This document shows positions 53,295-63,528 of a stretch of 64,000 nucleotides of DNA, one piece after another; position 1 is the stretch's first letter, and each line of letters opens with the position of its first letter. The stretch lies in assembly GCF_024436435.1 (NCBI RefSeq), contig NZ_JAFMZP010000009.1:62001-126000 (forward strand), written 5' to 3'. The translations under genes were made by a program, and so were the position numbers. The notes beneath the pieces were generated by a model. The model did no database searches. It saw only the letters and a list, made by a program, of their open reading frames with translations, and was not told the origin of the DNA. The stretch is from Desertivirga xinjiangensis. Lineage in GTDB: Bacteria; Bacteroidota; Bacteroidia; Sphingobacteriales; Sphingobacteriaceae.

Positions 53295-53624
53295 ATGAGT
53301 AGGGCAGTTGCTAATAAACTCTTCAGCGTTGTATTTTTAATAGTCTTCTTTGGCAAGATGGCTATTACTATTGCCCCGTTGATTGTAGCCCATTTTAACT
53401 CGGAGTCTGTTAATGCGGCGATCATGCAACTGGAGATCGAGCATAATTCAAAGCCTACCGATGTGAAGGAGATCTCGGTCAAAGAGTATTTAACCATTAC
53501 CAGCTATTCCCTGGCAATTCAAGGTCCGGAGATTCTTTTAGAGACTACTGCTGGTAATGACGATCACGCGAAACACATACAAGCCTTCTATCCCTCTGTC
53601 CCCACTCCGCCTCCGAACGTTTAA
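53295..53624 (+). CDS. Hypothetical small exported or membrane-anchored protein
   Basis: A 109-residue product starting MSRAVANKLFSVVFLIVFFG, with one N-terminal hydrophobic segment (about 9-31) that could be an anchor. The rest is a mixed acidic domain ending in a proline-rich tail (SVPTPPPNV). I recognise no family. It lies 87 bp before the SulP transporter and on the same strand, so the two may be linked. A short leader and own promoter are visible. Confidence 0.65.
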   Translation: MSRAVANKLFSVVFLIVFFGKMAITIAPLIVAHFNSESVNAAIMQLEIEHNSKPTDVKEISVKEYLTITSYSLAIQGPEILLETTAGNDDHAKHIQAFYPSVPTPPPNV

Positions 53625-53711
53625 TCAATTTCCCTTTTCTCTTATATCCGTCTAAATATTAGACTGGACGAGGATTTTTATGAGTAATTGACAAAAATAA
53701 ACGTATTGTAT

Positions 53712-55328
53712 ATGGCAGCTAAAAATGTGTCTGCATCAACTGATTTCAAAAAATATTTTTCGCCAGCCAATTTAAAAAAAGATTTACCATCTAGTATTGT
53801 GGTTTTTCTTGTGGCTTTACCCCTGTGTTTGGGTATCGCATTAGCATCCGGAGCTCCACTTTTTGCTGGACTTCTTACCGGAATATTGGGTGGCATAGTA
53901 ACTGCATCAATAAGTGGCTCGCAGTTAAGTGTAAGTGGGCCGGCAGCTGGTCTTACGGTGATAGTTTTTGGAGCTATAGCCAAATTAGGCGCGTACGAGA
54001 CGTTTCTATTGGCAATATTATTGGCCGGGGTGCTTCAGATCTTACTTGGAATTATCAAAGCTGGAACAATAGCTAGTTATTTCCCGTCTTCGGTTATCGA
54101 GGGCATGCTGGCGGCAATTGGTATCATTTTGATTCTAAAACAGATACCGCATGCAGTAGGCTATGATGCCTCTTATGAGGGAGACGAAAGCTTCAGTTCT
54201 GGCGGCTCTGAGAATACTTTTTCAGCGATCACTACTGCTTTAAGCAAGATTAGTTACGGTGCTGTAATTATTAGCTCTGTATCTTTGTTAGTATTGATTT
54301 ACTGGCCAAAGTTTAAAAAACTGAGTGCCGTACCTGCGCCCCTGCTCGTGGTTGCGATAGGTATACTTTTTGCTTTTGTATTTAAAGGCACTGGCTTCGA
54401 AATAAAGGCTGAACATCTGGTACAGATTCCCGTAGTGAATTCTTTTTCTGAATTCAAAGATCTGTTTATCTCTCCTGACTTTTCACAGATTGCCAATCCG
54501 GACGTATGGGTGGTAGCTGGTACTATAGCTGTAGTAGCCAGTCTTGAAACCTTATTGAGTGTTGAGGCTGTAGATAAGATCGATCCTTATAAAAGGGTTT
54601 CACCTACCAACAGGGAATTGGTAGCTCAAGGCGTCGGAAATATGACAAGTGGTCTTTTAGGTGGCTTGCCAATGACAGCTGTGATTGTACGTTCATCTGC
54701 GAATGTGAACTCAGGTGGAAAGACTAAAGTAAGTGCGATATTTCACGGTCTTTGGTTATTGCTTTCTCTGTTACTGATTCCCGGACTGCTCAATAGTATT
54801 CCATTGTCCTGTCTGGCAGCAATCCTCTTAATGACGGGATATAAACTAGCTAAAATCGATCTTTTCAAAAAAATGTGGAAAGAAGGTAAAGGTCAGTTTA
54901 TTCCATTTGCCGCCACTATATTAGCGGTGGTGTTTACCGATTTGTTAAAAGGTGTCGCTATCGGTATGATGATCGGTGTATTCTATATACTAAGAAATAA
55001 TCTCCGTAATCCATACTTTTACACTATTGAGAGGAATGGCGATAAGAAGCTCATTACAATTAAACTTGCTGAGGAAGTTTCTTTTCTTAATAAAGCCGCA
55101 ATTCAGTATACCTTAAACCATTTGCCAAACGAAACAAATATTGTGATTGACGGAACAAACTCAAGATACATTGATTCGGATGTTCTGGAAATTATCCATA
55201 ATTTCAAACACAATGCCTATAGTAAGGGCATAATCGTTCAGTTAGTAAATGTGAAGCACAGATATGATGTGCCCCAATTAAAGGACCTGATTTTAAAACC
55301 TGAAAAGGTTGAACAAGTTACTTCTTAA
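53712..55328 (+). CDS. SulP-family inorganic anion transporter (likely bicarbonate or sulfate)
   Basis: A 538-residue membrane transporter. The N-terminal part begins MAAKNVSASTDFKKYFSPAN and has 12-14 hydrophobic segments with LPLCLGIALASGAPLFAGLL and QLSVSGPAAGLTVIVFGAIA, both SulP hallmarks. The C terminus (about 440-538) is STAS-like (NIVIDGTNSRYIDSDVLEII). The carbonic anhydrase gene 19 bp downstream favours bicarbonate or linked pH and CO2 control. The start is the ATG at 53712; the frame's TTG at 53688 is not favoured. Confidence 0.92.
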   Translation: MAAKNVSASTDFKKYFSPANLKKDLPSSIVVFLVALPLCLGIALASGAPLFAGLLTGILGGIVTASISGSQLSVSGPAAGLTVIVFGAIAKLGAYETFLLAILLAGVLQILLGIIKAGTIASYFPSSVIEGMLAAIGIILILKQIPHAVGYDASYEGDESFSSGGSENTFSAITTALSKISYGAVIISSVSLLVLIYWPKFKKLSAVPAPLLVVAIGILFAFVFKGTGFEIKAEHLVQIPVVNSFSEFKDLFISPDFSQIANPDVWVVAGTIAVVASLETLLSVEAVDKIDPYKRVSPTNRELVAQGVGNMTSGLLGGLPMTAVIVRSSANVNSGGKTKVSAIFHGLWLLLSLLLIPGLLNSIPLSCLAAILLMTGYKLAKIDLFKKMWKEGKGQFIPFAATILAVVFTDLLKGVAIGMMIGVFYILRNNLRNPYFYTIERNGDKKLITIKLAEEVSFLNKAAIQYTLNHLPNETNIVIDGTNSRYIDSDVLEIIHNFKHNAYSKGIIVQLVNVKHRYDVPQLKDLILKPEKVEQVTS

Positions 55329-55347
55329 CAATAAAATGTAGACTCAA

Positions 55348-56016
55348 ATGACTGAAGATATAAAAAACGAAACTAACCATACATACCAGCAATTACTAGA
55401 AGGAAACAGAACCTTTGTTGCAGAGCAGTTGTCAACTGATCCTGACTATTTTACCACGCTAGCTTCCGGACAAAAGCCTGAAGTATTATGGATCGGTTGC
55501 TCTGATAGCCGTGTGCCGGCTAACCAGGTTACCAACACTAAGCCCGGAGAGGTATTTGTGCATCGTAATATCGCTAATGTATGTGTGCATTCAGACATGA
55601 ATATGCTAAGCGTGCTTGATTATTCTGTGAATGTTCTGAAGGTGAAACATGTAATCGTTGCAGGGCATTATGGTTGTGGAGGAGTTGCTGCCGCTATGAG
55701 CAATAAACAGTATGGATTAATTGACAACTGGCTGCGTCACATAAAAGACGTTTATCGCTTACATGCACACGAACTGGATCTGATAACAGATGATCAAAAG
55801 AGAACTGACAGGCTGGTTGAGCTTAACACCATCGAACAGGTGTTTAATTTGTGTAAAACAACTATCATACAAAATGCATGGAAAGAGAGAGATGATCTTC
55901 AGGTGCATGGATGGGTTATTGATATCCGGACAGGCCTGTTAAAGGATCTTAAAGTTAGCTGCAGCAATTCCGATAATCTGGGAAAAGTGTTTGCCTTAGA
56001 TACTTCAGTAAAGTAA
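55348..56016 (+). CDS. Beta-class carbonic anhydrase
   Basis: Interconverts CO2 and bicarbonate. The 222-residue cytosolic enzyme has the zinc ligands C51, H107 and C110 and the D53-R55 pair (CSDSRVPA, AGHYGCGG). It lies 19 bp after the SulP gene, so the pair is one operon and forms a transporter-enzyme unit like bicarbonate uptake modules elsewhere. Confidence 0.95.
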   Translation: MTEDIKNETNHTYQQLLEGNRTFVAEQLSTDPDYFTTLASGQKPEVLWIGCSDSRVPANQVTNTKPGEVFVHRNIANVCVHSDMNMLSVLDYSVNVLKVKHVIVAGHYGCGGVAAAMSNKQYGLIDNWLRHIKDVYRLHAHELDLITDDQKRTDRLVELNTIEQVFNLCKTTIIQNAWKERDDLQVHGWVIDIRTGLLKDLKVSCSNSDNLGKVFALDTSVK

Positions 56017-56035
56017 TTGAAAGACAGCTGTTACA

Positions 56036-56068
56036 AAAAAGCTCCGGAATATTGTTCCGGAGCTTTTT
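56036..56068. terminator. Terminator between carbonic anhydrase and gcvP
   Basis: AAAAAGCTCCGGAA / TTCCGGAGCTTTTT, a perfect 14-bp stem with a 5-nt loop, usable on both strands by the convergent genes. Confidence 0.93.
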
Positions 56069-56072
56069 GCTT

Positions 56073-58949
56073 TTATGCCTCCTGGTAGTCCTCAATAGGA
56101 GGACATGAGCATATAAATGTTCGGTCACCATAAGTGTCGTTCACGCGGCCAACAGATGGCCAGAACTTATTTTCGGCAACATAAGTAAGCGGGAATGCAG
56201 CCTGTTCTCTGCCATAAGGCTTATTCCACTCTGATCCAGTTACTACAGCAGCAGTGTGAGGCGCATTTTTCAGCGGATTATTATTTCTGTCTGAAGCTCC
56301 GCTTTCGATCGCTGCAATTTCTTTACGTATAGCGATCAGGGCATCGCAAAACCGGTCTAATTCATGTTTAGGTTCTGATTCAGTAGGCTCAACCATTAAT
56401 GTCCCTGCAACAGGGAATGATACGGTCGGCGCATGAAAACCATAGTCCATTAAACGTTTTGCAATGTCTGTAACTTCTATACCTGAACTCTTGAAAGAAC
56501 GGCAATCAAGGATCATCTCATGAGCACAGCGACCATTACTTCCAGTATAAAGTACAGGATAATGAGTCTCCAGGCGTGACTTTATATAGTTTGCGTTTAA
56601 AATAGCGTACCGGGTAGCATTGGTTAAACCTTCGCTGCCCATCATTGCGATATAGGCATGAGAGATCAGCAATATAGAGGCAGAACCCCAGGGTGCTGAA
56701 GAAACCGCATGGATAGACTTGCCATTTTCAATATCTACAAGCGGATGTCCTGGGAGGTATGGTGCCAAATGCTTAGCTACACCAATAGGGCCCATACCTG
56801 GTCCTCCACCACCGTGTGGGATACAGAATGTTTTATGGAGGTTCAAATGGCATACATCAGCACCGATAGACGCCGGACTGGTTAAGCCAACCTGAGCGTT
56901 CATATTGGCCCCGTCCATGTAAACCTGCCCGCCATTCTCGTGAATGATCTGACATATTTCAATGATGGATTCTTCAAACACTCCATGTGTAGAAGGGTAA
57001 GTAACCATCAGGCAGGATAGGTCATGTTTATGCTCCTGAGCTTTGTTTCTCAGGTCCTCAACGTCAATGTTTCCATTTTCGTCACATTTTACTACCACAA
57101 TTTTCATTCCCGCCATAGCTGCAGAAGCAGGGTTAGTGCCATGAGCGGAAGCGGGGATAAGCGCAATATTTCTGTGTCCCTCGTTCCTGTCCATGTGAAA
57201 CGCTCTGATCACCATCAATCCGGCATACTCTCCCTGAGCGCCTGAATTAGGCTGGAAGCTCATTGTTGAAAAGCCGGTTATCTCGCTTAACCACTTATTT
57301 AACTCATCAATCACCTGCATATAGCCGCCAACCTGATCGGAGGGAGCAAATGGATGGATCTTACTGTAATGGTTCCAGGTAACCGGAATCATTTCAGTAG
57401 TCGCATTTAGTTTCATCGTACACGACCCTAATGGAATCATAGAATGGCAAAGCGACAAGTCCTTTGCCTCCAGTGATTTAATATAACGCAGCATCTCATG
57501 TTCTGAATGATGTGTGTTAAAGACGGGGTGTGTTAAGAAATCTGTAGTACGGATAAGTTCTGTGGGAATACTTGTTTTTATGGATGCCTTTAGCTCATCG
57601 ATGTTTAGATCATTTAAGGTTTTAGCCTTAAGCCGGGCGAAAACTCTGATGATAGTTTTGATGTCTTCAAGGTTAGTTGTCTCATCGATCGCTATGCTAA
57701 CACTTGAACCCTTATAGTATAGGTTGATTTCTTCATTTATAGCCAGCCCATTCAGCGGTTTTGCTAAGTCACCGAGCTCAAATTTTAAGGTGTCAAAGAA
57801 CGCCTCGTTCTCCTGTTTGTATCCAAGTGATTTCAAAGAGTCGGACAATAGAACTGCCAATCCATGTACACGTTGAGCAATCTTAATTAATCCTTCCTGT
57901 CCGTGATAAGCAGCGTACATGCCGGCCATGATGGCCAGGAGTGCCTGCGCCGTGCAAATATTTGATGTTGCTTTGTCCCTGCGTATATGTTGTTCACGGG
58001 TTTGCAAGGCCATCCGCAAGGCATAGTTTCCGGCAGCATCTATTGTAACGCCTATGATCCTACCGGGAATAGAGCGCTTATATTCTTCCTTGGTGGCGAA
58101 GAACGCAGCATGAGGCCCACCGAAACCCATTGGAATTCCGAATCGCTGCGTATTGCCTACAACTACATCTGCACCCCATTCTCCCGGAGGAGTAAGAATG
58201 GCAAGACTCAAGATATCAGCAACGACAGTAAGCTTTATCCCTTTTGCGTGTGCTTTCTCAGCAAACTCTTTATAATCGTAAACAGCACCATCTCCGGCAG
58301 GGTATTGAACAATTGCGCCGAACATGTCTTCTGTAAGAACAGCCGTTTGATGATTCCCAATCTCCAGGTGAATTCCATAAGGCGCCGACCGGGTCTTTAA
58401 GATATCAATGGTTTGGGGGAACAGTTCTTCCGAAACGAAAAAAGTTCTGGCCTGCTGGTTTTTTCGCAGGCTGAACTGCATAAACATGGCTTCTGCTGCG
58501 GCTGTACCTTCGTCAAGTAATGATGCATTAGCTATTTCCATCCCGGTAAGGTCAATTACCATTGTCTGGAAATTAAGCAAGGCCTGCAATCTGCCCTGGG
58601 AAATTTCAGCCTGATATGGTGTGTACTGAGTATACCATCCCGGATTCTCAAAAATATTCCTGAGAATAACAGGAGGAGTGATGGTATCGTAATATCCCTT
58701 TCCTATGTGAGACTTGAATACTTTGTTTTTAAGTGAAACTTGTTTAAGTCTCTTTAAGTAATCATATTCACTCTCAGGTTTTGGGAGGTTAAGTGGCTTC
58801 TGCAGGCGAATTTTTTCCGGGATAGTTTGCTCCACTAATTGCTGCAACGAGCTTACACCAATCGTCTTAAGCATAGCCGCCGTTTCTTGATGGTCGGGCG
58901 CTATATGCCTTAACTCAAACTTCTCCTGGAAATCAATATTTAAGTTCAT
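56073..58949 (-). CDS. gcvP: Glycine dehydrogenase (decarboxylating), P protein
   Basis: The pyridoxal-phosphate-dependent decarboxylase of the glycine cleavage system. The 958-residue single chain joins both halves that are separate in some bacteria. [20 protein letters not shown] in the first half and the PLP lysine in [20 protein letters not shown] in the second are clear; [11 protein letters not shown] is also present. The start is the ATG at 58949; the TTG at 58976 lies in a promoter-like box. gcvT and gcvH are not near. No glycine riboswitch was seen upstream. Confidence 0.96.
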   Translation of the reverse strand: MNLNIDFQEKFELRHIAPDHQETAAMLKTIGVSSLQQLVEQTIPEKIRLQKPLNLPKPESEYDYLKRLKQVSLKNKVFKSHIGKGYYDTITPPVILRNIFENPGWYTQYTPYQAEISQGRLQALLNFQTMVIDLTGMEIANASLLDEGTAAAEAMFMQFSLRKNQQARTFFVSEELFPQTIDILKTRSAPYGIHLEIGNHQTAVLTEDMFGAIVQYPAGDGAVYDYKEFAEKAHAKGIKLTVVADILSLAILTPPGEWGADVVVGNTQRFGIPMGFGGPHAAFFATKEEYKRSIPGRIIGVTIDAAGNYALRMALQTREQHIRRDKATSNICTAQALLAIMAGMYAAYHGQEGLIKIAQRVHGLAVLLSDSLKSLGYKQENEAFFDTLKFELGDLAKPLNGLAINEEINLYYKGSSVSIAIDETTNLEDIKTIIRVFARLKAKTLNDLNIDELKASIKTSIPTELIRTTDFLTHPVFNTHHSEHEMLRYIKSLEAKDLSLCHSMIPLGSCTMKLNATTEMIPVTWNHYSKIHPFAPSDQVGGYMQVIDELNKWLSEITGFSTMSFQPNSGAQGEYAGLMVIRAFHMDRNEGHRNIALIPASAHGTNPASAAMAGMKIVVVKCDENGNIDVEDLRNKAQEHKHDLSCLMVTYPSTHGVFEESIIEICQIIHENGGQVYMDGANMNAQVGLTSPASIGADVCHLNLHKTFCIPHGGGGPGMGPIGVAKHLAPYLPGHPLVDIENGKSIHAVSSAPWGSASILLISHAYIAMMGSEGLTNATRYAILNANYIKSRLETHYPVLYTGSNGRCAHEMILDCRSFKSSGIEVTDIAKRLMDYGFHAPTVSFPVAGTLMVEPTESEPKHELDRFCDALIAIRKEIAAIESGASDRNNNPLKNAPHTAAVVTGSEWNKPYGREQAAFPLTYVAENKFWPSVGRVNDTYGDRTFICSCPPIEDYQEA

Positions 58950-58969
58950 TGAAATGAGTATAAAAAGAA

Positions 58970-58994
58970 GCCGCAAAAGTACTGATTTTGCGGC
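58970..58994 (-). promoter_or_regulatory. Inverted repeat between pdxJ and gcvP overlapping a -7 box
   Basis: GCCGCAAAA-N7-TTTTGCGGC, a perfect 9-bp palindrome. The minus strand reads TACTTTTG (58981-58974) within it, a TAnnTTTG -7 match for gcvP. It is followed by TTCTTTTT, so it could also be the pdxJ terminator; both uses are possible. Confidence 0.55.
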
Positions 58995-59051
58995 CTATTA
59001 TCAATTCAAATAGAAGTCGATTGGTAGATTTTATGTAAAGTTCAGACAGGT

Positions 59052-59774
59052 CTATAGATTTCCTAACCGTCTTAAATACATCTGAATAGTATTGGCTAAA
59101 CCACTATATAATGCATCGCTAATAAGGGCATGCCCTATACTGACTTCCAGCAGTCCCGGAATATTATCAGCAAAGTATTTTAAGTTATGTAAATCCAGAT
59201 CATGCCCGGCATTCAAACCAAGTCCTGCCTGGCGTGCAACTTCAGCAGCTTCAATATAAGGCGCGATAGCCAGTTCTTTGTTATGTAAGTATTGATGAGC
59301 ATAGGCCTCTGTGTATAACTCCACACGGTCTGTCCCTGTTGTAGCAGCAGCTTCTACCATTTTGGGATCTGGATCGACAAAAATAGATACCCGTATCCCG
59401 GCGTCTTTGAATTGAGGAATAACATCTTTCAAATAGTCCTGGTATTTTATAGTGTCCCAACCATGATTCGAGGTTAACTGTCCGAGAGCATCCGGAACCA
59501 ATGTTACCTGAGCTGGCTTATTTGCCAGAACCAAGTCTACGAATTTATGCTCCTGACAATTTCCTTCTATATTAAATTCTGTAGTAATTGCCGCTTTAAG
59601 CTCATAAACATCCTGGTATCGGATATGACGTTCATCCGGGCGCGGGTGCACCGTTATTCCCTCGGCTCCGAAATGTTCACAAGATAAAGCTGCTTTAATC
59701 AAATCGGGATTGTTTCCTCCCCGGGAATTCCTAAGGGTTGCAATCTTATTTATGTTTACAGATAGTTTAGTCAT
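59052..59774 (-). CDS. pdxJ: Pyridoxine 5'-phosphate synthase
   Basis: Joins 3-amino-2-oxopropyl phosphate and deoxyxylulose phosphate to make pyridoxine phosphate. The 240-residue TIM barrel starts [20 protein letters not shown], has [20 protein letters not shown] (catalytic His and substrate-binding Arg) and ends in [15 protein letters not shown] and the [10 protein letters not shown] segment. ATG at 59774 is favoured over the TTG at 59780. Its product is the cofactor of GcvP next door, but they are not obviously one operon. Confidence 0.95.
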   Translation of the reverse strand: MTKLSVNINKIATLRNSRGGNNPDLIKAALSCEHFGAEGITVHPRPDERHIRYQDVYELKAAITTEFNIEGNCQEHKFVDLVLANKPAQVTLVPDALGQLTSNHGWDTIKYQDYLKDVIPQFKDAGIRVSIFVDPDPKMVEAAATTGTDRVELYTEAYAHQYLHNKELAIAPYIEAAEVARQAGLGLNAGHDLDLHNLKYFADNIPGLLEVSIGHALISDALYSGLANTIQMYLRRLGNL

Positions 59775-59787
59775 GTTCAAAAATAAG

Positions 59788-59812
59788 AAAACCCCGTTTT
59801 TGCCGGGGTTTT
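59788..59812 (-). terminator. Terminator after ahcY
   Basis: AAAACCCCG / CGGGGTTTT, 9 bp with a 7-nt loop, 12 bases past the ahcY stop on the minus strand and just before pdxJ. Confidence 0.85.
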
Positions 59813-59823
59813 GCCTGAATTAT

Positions 59824-61140
59824 TTAGTATCTGTAGCTATCCGATTTAAACGGCCCTTCAACAGCAACACCGATATATTCTGCCTGGTGCTCGTCTAATA
59901 CGTCTAATTCCACACCTATTTTAGCAAGGTGCAGACGGGCAACTTTTTCATCCAGATGTTTAGGTAGGGTGTAAACCTTATTCTCGTATTTGTCTGTGTT
60001 TGTCCAAAGCTCCAGCTGCGCAAGCGTTTGGTTTGTAAACGAGTTAGACATTACAAATGAAGGATGTCCTGTAGCGCAACCTAAGTTTACCAAACGGCCT
60101 TCAGCTAAAATGATTACATCTTTGCCGTCAATGGTGTATTTGTCGACTTGTGGCTTGATCTCAATCTTGGTATTGCCATAATTTTGGTTTAACCAGGCCA
60201 TGTCAATTTCATTGTCGAAGTGGCCAATGTTACAAACAATGGCTTTATCTTTAAGCGACCTGAAGTGTTCGCCGCGAACGATGTCGCAGTTTCCTGTAGC
60301 TGTAACGATAATATCTGCCTCCTTCACCGCGTTTGAAAATTTCTTCACTTCGAATCCTTCCATAGCAGCCTGTAGTGCACAGATCGGATCTATTTCCGTA
60401 ACAATTACGCGGACACCGGCATTACGAAGCGAATCTGCAGATCCTTTTCCCACATCGCCAAATCCTGCTACCACAGCTACTTTACCAGCCATCATGACAT
60501 CTGTTGCACGGCGTATAGCGTCTACCAATGATTCGCGGCAGCCATATTTGTTGTCAAATTTCGATTTGGTAACCGAATCGTTTACATTAATTGCAGGGAG
60601 ATGGAGAGTTCCATTCTTCATGCGCTCGTACAGACGGTGAACTCCGGTGGTAGTTTCTTCCGATAAGCCTCTGATCCCTGCAATCAATTCAGGGTATATA
60701 TCAAAAACCATATTGGTTAGGTCACCTCCATCGTCCAAGATCATATTTAGTGGCTGACGCTCTTCACCAAAATGTAAAGTCTGTTCAATACACCAGTCAA
60801 ACTCCTGCTCATTCATGCCTTTCCATGCATAAACCGAAATGCCAGCGGCGGCAATTGCTGCAGCTGCATGGTCTTGCGTAGAAAAGATATTACAGGATGA
60901 CCATGTAACTTCGGCGCCAAGCGCAGTTAATGTTTCTATCAATACCGCTGTTTGGATGGTCATATGTAAGCATCCTGCAATGCGGGCTCCCTGTAAAGGT
61001 TTCGACGCTCCAAATTCAGCCCGTAAGGCCATTAAGCCAGGCATTTCAGCCTCTGCTAGTTCAATTTCTTTGCGTCCCCACTCTGCAAGGGAAATGTCTT
61101 TCACTTTGTAAGGAATGTAAGTTGTCTCTACTGATGACAT
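59824..61140 (-). CDS. ahcY: Adenosylhomocysteinase
   Basis: Hydrolyses S-adenosylhomocysteine to adenosine and homocysteine, keeping methylation going. The 438-residue NAD-dependent enzyme has [40 protein letters not shown], the NAD loop [20 protein letters not shown] and the C-terminal end FKSDSYRY. A -7 element lies 23 bases upstream. No SAH riboswitch was recognised. Confidence 0.97.
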   Translation of the reverse strand: MSSVETTYIPYKVKDISLAEWGRKEIELAEAEMPGLMALRAEFGASKPLQGARIAGCLHMTIQTAVLIETLTALGAEVTWSSCNIFSTQDHAAAAIAAAGISVYAWKGMNEQEFDWCIEQTLHFGEERQPLNMILDDGGDLTNMVFDIYPELIAGIRGLSEETTTGVHRLYERMKNGTLHLPAINVNDSVTKSKFDNKYGCRESLVDAIRRATDVMMAGKVAVVAGFGDVGKGSADSLRNAGVRVIVTEIDPICALQAAMEGFEVKKFSNAVKEADIIVTATGNCDIVRGEHFRSLKDKAIVCNIGHFDNEIDMAWLNQNYGNTKIEIKPQVDKYTIDGKDVIILAEGRLVNLGCATGHPSFVMSNSFTNQTLAQLELWTNTDKYENKVYTLPKHLDEKVARLHLAKIGVELDVLDEHQAEYIGVAVEGPFKSDSYRY

Positions 61141-61162
61141 AGTTGTTTTTTTTTAATGTTTA

Positions 61163-61170
61163 CAAAAGTA
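61163..61170 (-). promoter_or_regulatory. ahcY promoter -7 element
   Basis: Minus-strand TACTTTTG matches TAnnTTTG; an ATTG lies about 20 bp upstream of it as a likely -33. Confidence 0.55.
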
Positions 61171-61276
61171 CCGGATTGCCGGATGAATATCAATATCTTA
61201 TCTTTACGAATGACGTAACAATTGAAATGTGACAAATCATTGATGCCCTATATTTTTAGCTTTGCTTACAGAGCGT

Positions 61277-61284
61277 TAATTTTG
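61277..61284 (+). promoter_or_regulatory. Bacilliredoxin gene promoter -7 element
   Basis: TAATTTTG fits TAnnTTTG; the -33 position 19 bp upstream (61254-61257) reads TTTT. AAAGGAT precedes the ATG at 61320. Confidence 0.5.
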
Positions 61285-61319
61285 CAAGACGGTTTATACG
61301 AAAAAAATTTTAAAAGGAT

Positions 61320-61730
61320 ATGTACCCAGAATATTTAGTAGCCCCAATGAGGGAGGAGCTGACAAAAGTTGGTTTTCAGGATTTAAAAACTCCTGAAGAA
61401 GTGGAAGCAGCGATAAAAGCTGAAGGCACCGTGTTTGTGGTGGTAAATTCGGTATGTGGTTGTGCGGCAGCTAATGCGCGTCCTGCGGCAAAAGCAGCAG
61501 TTCAAAATGATAAGCATCCTGACAGATTTATAACTGTTTTTGCTGGTGTTGAAAAACCTGCTGTTGATGCAGCCAGGAATTTTATGCTTCCTTACCCTCC
61601 ATCTTCACCTTCAATGGCTTTGTTTAAAGATGGAAAACTGGTTCATATGATTGAACGTCACCAGATCGAAGGTCGTCCGGCTCAGATGATTGCCGATAAT
61701 TTAATTGGTGCCTTTGAGCAGTATTGCTAA
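61320..61730 (+). CDS. BrxA/BrxB-family bacilliredoxin-like protein
   Basis: A 136-residue thioredoxin-fold protein of the YphP/YqiW group. The CGC motif in VVNSVCGCAAANARPA is diagnostic. In Firmicutes these reduce bacillithiol-mixed disulfides; in Bacteroidetes a similar low-molecular-weight thiol role is plausible but not shown here. Single gene with its own promoter and terminator. Confidence 0.92.
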   Translation: MYPEYLVAPMREELTKVGFQDLKTPEEVEAAIKAEGTVFVVVNSVCGCAAANARPAAKAAVQNDKHPDRFITVFAGVEKPAVDAARNFMLPYPPSSPSMALFKDGKLVHMIERHQIEGRPAQMIADNLIGAFEQYC

Positions 61731-61743
61731 TAAGATATACACG

Positions 61744-61769
61744 AAAAATCCGGCTTCTGCCGGATTTTT
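61744..61769. terminator. Terminator between bacilliredoxin and cdaA genes
   Basis: AAAAATCCGGC-TTCT-GCCGGATTTTT, a perfect 11-bp stem with a 4-nt loop, usable on both strands. Confidence 0.93.
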
Positions 61770-61781
61770 TTTGCATCGGGC

Positions 61782-62573
61782 TTAGATGTCAGCCATGAGT
61801 AGCTTTTCCAGATCTTCTGCATTCAAATTCATCTTTACCCTGCCTTGCTTGGCATAGGAAATGGTCCCTGTTTCTTCAGAAACAATTACTGCAACTGCAT
61901 CACTCATTTCAGAAATTCCAATGCCTGCACGGTGTCTCAGTCCAAAATGCGGCGGAAGCTTTTCATTATCTGTCAGAGGCAGGATACAACTGGCGCACCT
62001 TATTTTACCGTCAGAAATAACCACAGCGCCATCATGAAGGGGGCTGTTCTTCTGAAAAATACTTTCAATAAGTCTTTTTGAGATTAAGGCATCCATTGGT
62101 TCGCCGCTGTTTTGATAATATTGTTCATCAAAATATTTTGCGAATACTATCAAGGCGCCTGTACGGGTAACTTGCATGTATTTACATGCATCAATAATAG
62201 GCTTCAACGATATTGCACTATTTTGCTCCACTTCCTTTTTGCTGGCAAAAAATGTTTTCCAAAGCCGGTTTCTATGCAGTGAGGCATTTTTCCCTATCAG
62301 CAGTAAAAATCGCCGGATCTCCTGCTGAAAAACTATTATTAGAGCTAGGACGCCTACACTGACAAAGCCGCCAAGAAGCTGACTCAGCAAGTGCATCTCC
62401 AATTGTTTAGTTACAAGAAATACCAGATAAATGATGATAAGGCCGAGCAGGATATTAAGGGCAATCGTTCCCCTGATGAGATTGTAGACATAGTATATTA
62501 TAAATGCTACCAGAATGATATCTACAAAATCCAAGAAACGCAGGTGCAGGAAACTCAGGTCAAATCCCTTCAT
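61782..62573 (-). CDS. cdaA: Diadenylate cyclase CdaA
   Basis: Makes the second messenger c-di-AMP from two ATP. The 263-residue membrane enzyme has three N-terminal helices (about 12-78) and a DAC domain (about 95-235) with DGA in SPLHDGAVVISDG and RHR in FGLRHRAGIGISE. It follows folP by 42 bp on the same strand, the usual Bacteroidetes pairing. The CdaR/GlmM neighbours of Firmicutes are absent. Confidence 0.95.
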   Translation of the reverse strand: MKGFDLSFLHLRFLDFVDIILVAFIIYYVYNLIRGTIALNILLGLIIIYLVFLVTKQLEMHLLSQLLGGFVSVGVLALIIVFQQEIRRFLLLIGKNASLHRNRLWKTFFASKKEVEQNSAISLKPIIDACKYMQVTRTGALIVFAKYFDEQYYQNSGEPMDALISKRLIESIFQKNSPLHDGAVVISDGKIRCASCILPLTDNEKLPPHFGLRHRAGIGISEMSDAVAVIVSEETGTISYAKQGRVKMNLNAEDLEKLLMADI

Positions 62574-62615
62574 GAGCTGAATTTAGGAATTTTTTTGAAA
62601 AAGCTAATTAAATGC

Positions 62616-63476
62616 TCAATTATTAGCTACTCGTTCTACCAGTTTCACCGCCTCGACGGCGGCTCTTACATCATGCACCCTTAAAATATCGACTCCTTTC
62701 ATTAAAGCAATAGTGTTTAATACCGTTGTTCCATTTAATGCATCTTCACTTTTTATGTTCAAGGTTTTCCAGATCGTTGACTTTCTCGATAATCCTGCCA
62801 GCAAGGGTAGCCCTGTCATTTGAAATAGCTCGAACTTTTTTAACAGTTCGAAATTTTGCTCTATTGTCTTGGCGAAACCGAAACCCGGGTCAATAATGAT
62901 ATCTTTTACACCGGCTTCTGTCAGAAGTTTGATCTTTAATGAAAAATACTGCATCATTTCTCCAAAGATATCCTCATAAACGGCCATTTTATTCATGCTC
63001 TGCGGAGTTCCCTTCATATGCATTAAAATGTAAGGAACATCAAAGTGTGCTGCGGTCTTGGCCATCTTTGAATCCAATTCACCGCCTGAAATGTCGTTGA
63101 TAATATCTGCACCTTCATTTATGGCAGCTGCCGCAACCCCCGACCTGAAAGTATCAATCGAGAGAACAGCGTCGGGAAATTCTTTTCTGATTGAGGTTAT
63201 AGCAGGTATCAATCTTGTTTTTTCTTCTTGTTCAGTAATATCATCAGCTCCCGGCCTGGAAGAATATGCACCCAGATCAAGAAAATCAGCGCCTTCATTC
63301 AGCATTTCCTCTGCCGCCTTCATTGCCAGTTCAGCCGAGCCGAACCTGTTCCCTGAATAAAATGAATCCGGAGTGATATTTATGATTCCCATTACTTTCG
63401 GTACGGAAAAATCTATTAGCCTGCCACCAGCATTGATAGTTTTCTTTTGATTAAAAACTGTATTTTTATCGCTCAT
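62616..63476 (-). CDS. folP: Dihydropteroate synthase
   Basis: Joins p-aminobenzoate to the pterin precursor in folate synthesis; the target of sulfonamides. The 286-residue TIM barrel has VMGIINITPDSFYSGNRF, DLGAYSSRPGAD (the family's DIGGESTRPG with changes), NDISGGELD and IIDPGFGFAKTIEQN. It is the first gene of the folP-cdaA operon and is divergent from the DUF1599 gene across 52 bp. Confidence 0.96.
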   Translation of the reverse strand: MSDKNTVFNQKKTINAGGRLIDFSVPKVMGIINITPDSFYSGNRFGSAELAMKAAEEMLNEGADFLDLGAYSSRPGADDITEQEEKTRLIPAITSIRKEFPDAVLSIDTFRSGVAAAAINEGADIINDISGGELDSKMAKTAAHFDVPYILMHMKGTPQSMNKMAVYEDIFGEMMQYFSLKIKLLTEAGVKDIIIDPGFGFAKTIEQNFELLKKFELFQMTGLPLLAGLSRKSTIWKTLNIKSEDALNGTTVLNTIALMKGVDILRVHDVRAAVEAVKLVERVANN

Positions 63477-63528
63477 AAACCAACAAAATACTGGTTTATT
63501 TGGAGCTTAATCAAATAATTAATACGTT

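Noticed and set aside
57987-58400. 137-codon open frame antisense to gcvP
   Set aside because: Opposite-strand shadow of the well-matched gcvP frame.
58950-59051. Glycine riboswitch upstream of gcvP
   Set aside because: Only about 100 bp are available and no tandem aptamer-like structure is visible; just one palindrome.
60200-60640. 146-codon open frame antisense to ahcY
   Set aside because: Shadow of a strongly conserved gene; composition mirrors the ahcY codons.
61141-61319. SAH riboswitch upstream of ahcY
   Set aside because: The ahcY leader after the -7 box is about 20 nt, too short for the aptamer.
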